From Thermotogaceae bacterium (lineage in GTDB: Bacteria > Thermotogota > Thermotogae > B21-G9 > HyVt-16), in NCBI GenBank assembly GCA_011043375.1, contig DQYP01000291.1, forward strand, positions 1 through 7,946: a stretch of DNA of 7,946 nt, written 5' to 3'. Within the stretch, counting starts at the first letter, position 1; each line of letters starts with the position of its first letter. This document shows positions 5,947-7,946 of this stretch, in pieces. The translations under genes were made by a program, and so were the position numbers. The notes under the pieces are model-generated. The model did no database searches. It was not told the DNA's origin and was given only the letters and a program-made list of their open reading frames with translations.

Positions 5947-6757
5947 GAATCGTGCTGTTTCATATGTTCTTGCCATTTTTTGGGCAATATTGATAATTCT
6001 TCCTTTTATTTGGGCTCTCAGAATCTCGTTGATACCAACTTATACAGCCTATGTTTCTTTCTTTCCAAAGAGTCTTTCAGAGTTGAGCCTTGCAAATTAC
6101 AAGTACCTACTACTCCAAACAAAATTTCCAAAGTGGCTACTAAATAGTACTATAGTTTCTGGAACTGCGACTTTTGTTAATACAATTGCTTGCTTCATGT
6201 TGGGTTATGTCCTTGCCCGAAAAAGGCTGCCAGCTAGCGAATTGCTCTTTACTTTGGTACTAGCGCTGATGATGGTTCCTTATCAAGTGACAATAATCTC
6301 GTTGTATTTAGGTCTTAGTAAAGTGGGTTTGACAAACACTTTGATGGGACTTATTCTCCCCATGTCGGCTCATCCTTTTGGAGTATTCTTGATGAGGCAA
6401 TACATATCAATGATTCCCACAGATTATGAGGAAGCCGCTTTGATCGACGGTGCCTCTCGAACACAAGCTCTGTTCAGAATTGTACTTCCTCAAACACTAC
6501 CCGCTATTGGAGTGCTTTTGATCTCTATGCTAATAGAGACCTGGAACAATTTCATATTGCCATTGGTAATAATCACTAGGACATCCTTGAAAACAGTTAC
6601 TGTTGGTGTAGCTGATTTGGCCTTTGAGATTTTGAATACAAACTGGGGAGTTCTGATGGCAGGTTCTTTGCTTGGAGCCTTGCCAACAATAATAATCTTC
6701 CTAATTTTCAACAGATATTTTTTGAAAGGGTTGACACTACAAGGAGGGATAAAGTGA
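5930..6757 (+). CDS. ABC sugar transporter permease (MalG/UgpE type)
   Basis: This second membrane subunit of the importer has 275 residues from TTG 5930. GTG 5936, two codons later, is an equally plausible start, because the SD is weak (AAAGG at 5918-5922, GGTG at 5924-5927). The first membrane segment is SYVLAIFWAILIILPFIWAL (about 11-30). The central part has a typical LVLALMMVPYQVTIISLY helix. The EAA loop is near-canonical: EEAALIDGASRTQALFRIVLP from residue 167, with Glu168-Ala-Ala and Gly174. The C-terminus, FNRYFLKGLTLQGGIK, closely resembles the conserved FLKGLT.GAVK tail of MalG-type permeases. It begins inside the preceding permease gene and its TGA overlaps the GTG of the following isomerase gene by 4 bp. 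No ATPase gene follows, so the complex must borrow one encoded elsewhere. Confidence 0.93.
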   Translation: MAVRNKNRAVSYVLAIFWAILIILPFIWALRISLIPTYTAYVSFFPKSLSELSLANYKYLLLQTKFPKWLLNSTIVSGTATFVNTIACFMLGYVLARKRLPASELLFTLVLALMMVPYQVTIISLYLGLSKVGLTNTLMGLILPMSAHPFGVFLMRQYISMIPTDYEEAALIDGASRTQALFRIVLPQTLPAIGVLLISMLIETWNNFILPLVIITRTSLKTVTVGVADLAFEILNTNWGVLMAGSLLGALPTIIIFLIFNRYFLKGLTLQGGIK

Positions 6758-7605
6758 ACATAGGGATCATACTCGATGAGCTCTCGACGGATTTGCGGAA
6801 AGCTTTGTTGATGATCGAAGAAGTTGGAATCAAGTGGGTTGAATTGCGAACCGTGAATAATAGGAATATTGCTCAGTTGGAAATAGAAGAAGCCCGGGAA
6901 TTCAGCCAAATGCTTAAAAAGAACAATCTCCAGGTATGTGCCATATCTTCACCCTTGTTGAAATGCTTTTTCCCGGGAGAAGAGGATTCAGTCCCTGTAG
7001 GAGATCAGTTTGGATTTCACATAAGCGATTATTCTGCACATTTGAGTATTGTGGACCACTTAATGGATATAGGAGAAATCTTTGGTACATCGTTACTTCG
7101 TGTTTTCACGTTCTGGAAAGCTACCCCAACCACTCAGTCAAAGATAGACAAAATAGCTGAGCTAATGATTCCATTGGCCAATAAAGCTTGCGGTCGAGGG
7201 TTCACACTGTGCGTTGAAAATGAACCAGATTGTTACGTTCAAAAGGCCTCCGAGCTGCACTCACTTCTTAACAGACTTGATTCGGCTAATGTGAGAGCCT
7301 TGTGGGATCCAGGAAATGCCAAGTTGGTTGGTGAAGCGGAAGAAGAGGGTTACGAGAACATTAAAGATATGATAGTTCATGTTCACTTGAAAGATTTTAG
7401 ATCTGTTAAGGGTAAAGTTGAATTCGCACTGCCAGGTACAGGTGAAGTTGATATCGCCCTTGTAATGAATCTATTGGCTCAATCGGATTACGAGGGAGTT
7501 GTTTCCTTAGAACCCTGTCGAGGTGGTTTAACACTAGAAGAGTTTAAATGTACTGTTGACAGATTGAAAAGGTTCAGTTTGTTCAATGGAGGTGAAAGCG
7601 TTTGA
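6754..7605 (+). CDS. Sugar phosphate isomerase/epimerase-like TIM-barrel protein (xylose isomerase-like family)
   Basis: This 283-residue protein has the AP-endonuclease/xylose-isomerase TIM-barrel pattern. Putative metal ligands fall at strand ends in the expected order: Glu155 in CVENEP, Asp185 in ALWDPGNA, His211 in HVHLKDF and Glu253 in VSLEP. PGTGEVD before the last strands is also typical. Relatives interconvert keto sugars or cyclitols (tagatose 3-epimerase, hydroxypyruvate isomerase, inosose isomerase/dehydratase) using a divalent metal in the cytoplasm. The GTG start has the SD AAGGAGGGAT (6741-6750) 3 nt upstream and overlaps the permease stop, so enzyme and transporter are translated together. 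The TGA overlaps the next gene's TTG. The fold and metal site are clear; which epimerisation, isomerisation or dehydration it performs is not. Confidence 0.9.
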   Translation: MNIGIILDELSTDLRKALLMIEEVGIKWVELRTVNNRNIAQLEIEEAREFSQMLKKNNLQVCAISSPLLKCFFPGEEDSVPVGDQFGFHISDYSAHLSIVDHLMDIGEIFGTSLLRVFTFWKATPTTQSKIDKIAELMIPLANKACGRGFTLCVENEPDCYVQKASELHSLLNRLDSANVRALWDPGNAKLVGEAEEEGYENIKDMIVHVHLKDFRSVKGKVEFALPGTGEVDIALVMNLLAQSDYEGVVSLEPCRGGLTLEEFKCTVDRLKRFSLFNGGESV

Positions 7606-7946
7606 AACGTTTAGAAAAAAGAGAATTAAAAGTGATGGTGTTCGGAACTCGATCGGAGATGGGTTTGAATGCAGCCACTATGGTGTCGAGAATTCTCGAG
7701 AAACTTCTCCAACATCGCGACGAAGTCAACGTGGTTTTTGCCGCGGCGCCTTCACAAGATGAATTTCTTGATGCCCTGTCCAAAGTAAAAGATGTCGAGT
7801 GGCATCGGATCAATGCCTTCCATTTAGACGAATACATAGGCCTTCCAAGCAGTGCACCCCAAAGGTTTTCAAAATACCTCGACAAGAGGATCTTTGAGCG
7901 TGTACCGTTTAGGAGTGTTAACTACGTTATTCCAGCCGGTTTGGAA
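7602..7946 (+). CDS. NagB/6-phosphogluconolactonase-family protein, glucosamine-6-phosphate deaminase-like (3' partial)
   Basis: The first 115 residues of a sugar-phosphate deaminase/isomerase-fold protein are present, and the frame is open to the window's end. FHLDEYIGLPSSAPQRFSKYL (from residue 73) matches the FNMDEYVGLP...PQSY segment of NagB. Asp76 corresponds to the catalytic Asp72 of the E. coli enzyme, which interconverts glucosamine-6-phosphate and fructose-6-phosphate plus ammonia. The glycine-rich TGGTP loop that holds the substrate phosphate in NagB is replaced by AAAPSQDEF (47-55). This marks a divergent subgroup and may mean a different or differently phosphorylated substrate. 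The start is TTG 7602, supported by the full SD GGAGGTGA (7588-7595) 6 nt upstream and by a 4-bp TTGA overlap with the isomerase stop. The later catalytic residues (Asp141, His143 and Glu148 in E. coli) lie outside the window, so activity cannot be judged. Confidence 0.85.
   Translation, partial: MKRLEKRELKVMVFGTRSEMGLNAATMVSRILEKLLQHRDEVNVVFAAAPSQDEFLDALSKVKDVEWHRINAFHLDEYIGLPSSAPQRFSKYLDKRIFERVPFRSVNYVIPAGLE

Overview
The window is one continuous, tightly packed plus-strand gene cluster. No convincing gene lies on the minus strand, and I saw no tRNA, rRNA, CRISPR array or insertion sequence. Eight genes follow the 3' end of a ninth, and the last gene runs off the right edge. Junctions are 4-bp stop/start overlaps (175-178, 2461-2464, 6754-6757, 7602-7605), short gaps or one 11-17 bp overlap. 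The single larger gap is 91 bp (3637-3727). Starts are often GTG or TTG behind strong Shine-Dalgarno (SD) sequences. AT-leaning DNA, frequent AGA/AGG arginine codons, this start usage and a binding protein with a short signal peptide ending LGLA-K suggest a thermophilic or fermentative bacterium such as a member of the Thermotogota (Pseudothermotoga-like). That placement is inference from style, not from a marker gene.

Layout: (1) 2-178, C-terminal end of a GntR/FCD-type regulator. (2) 175-1419, a neutral/alkaline ceramidase-like zinc hydrolase. (3) 1430-2464, a Gfo/Idh/MocA-type NAD(P)-dependent dehydrogenase. (4) 2461-3636, a DegT/DnrJ/EryC1/StrS-type PLP aminotransferase. (5) 3637-3727, a gap holding a weak intrinsic terminator or attenuator, a possible 18-codon leader ORF and a small palindrome. 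(6) 3728-5011, a family 1 sugar-binding protein. (7) 5029-5946 and 5930-6757, two ABC sugar permeases. A strong 16-bp hairpin (5022-5058) lies between the binding protein and the body of the first permease. (8) 6754-7605, a xylose-isomerase-like TIM-barrel isomerase/epimerase. (9) 7602-7946 (partial), a NagB/6-phosphogluconolactonase-family protein.

Working model (inference): this is a regulated uptake and breakdown locus for an N-substituted amino sugar or aminocyclitol. The transporter imports the compound, and no ATPase subunit is encoded in the window. The ceramidase-like amidohydrolase could remove an N-acyl group. The dehydrogenase, aminotransferase, isomerase and NagB-like protein could interconvert amino, keto and aldose/ketose forms. 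Two enzymes depart from their textbook relatives at functional loops: the ceramidase-like protein lacks the nucleophilic serine, and the NagB-like protein lacks the glycine-rich phosphate loop. The true substrate may therefore differ from what the family names imply.
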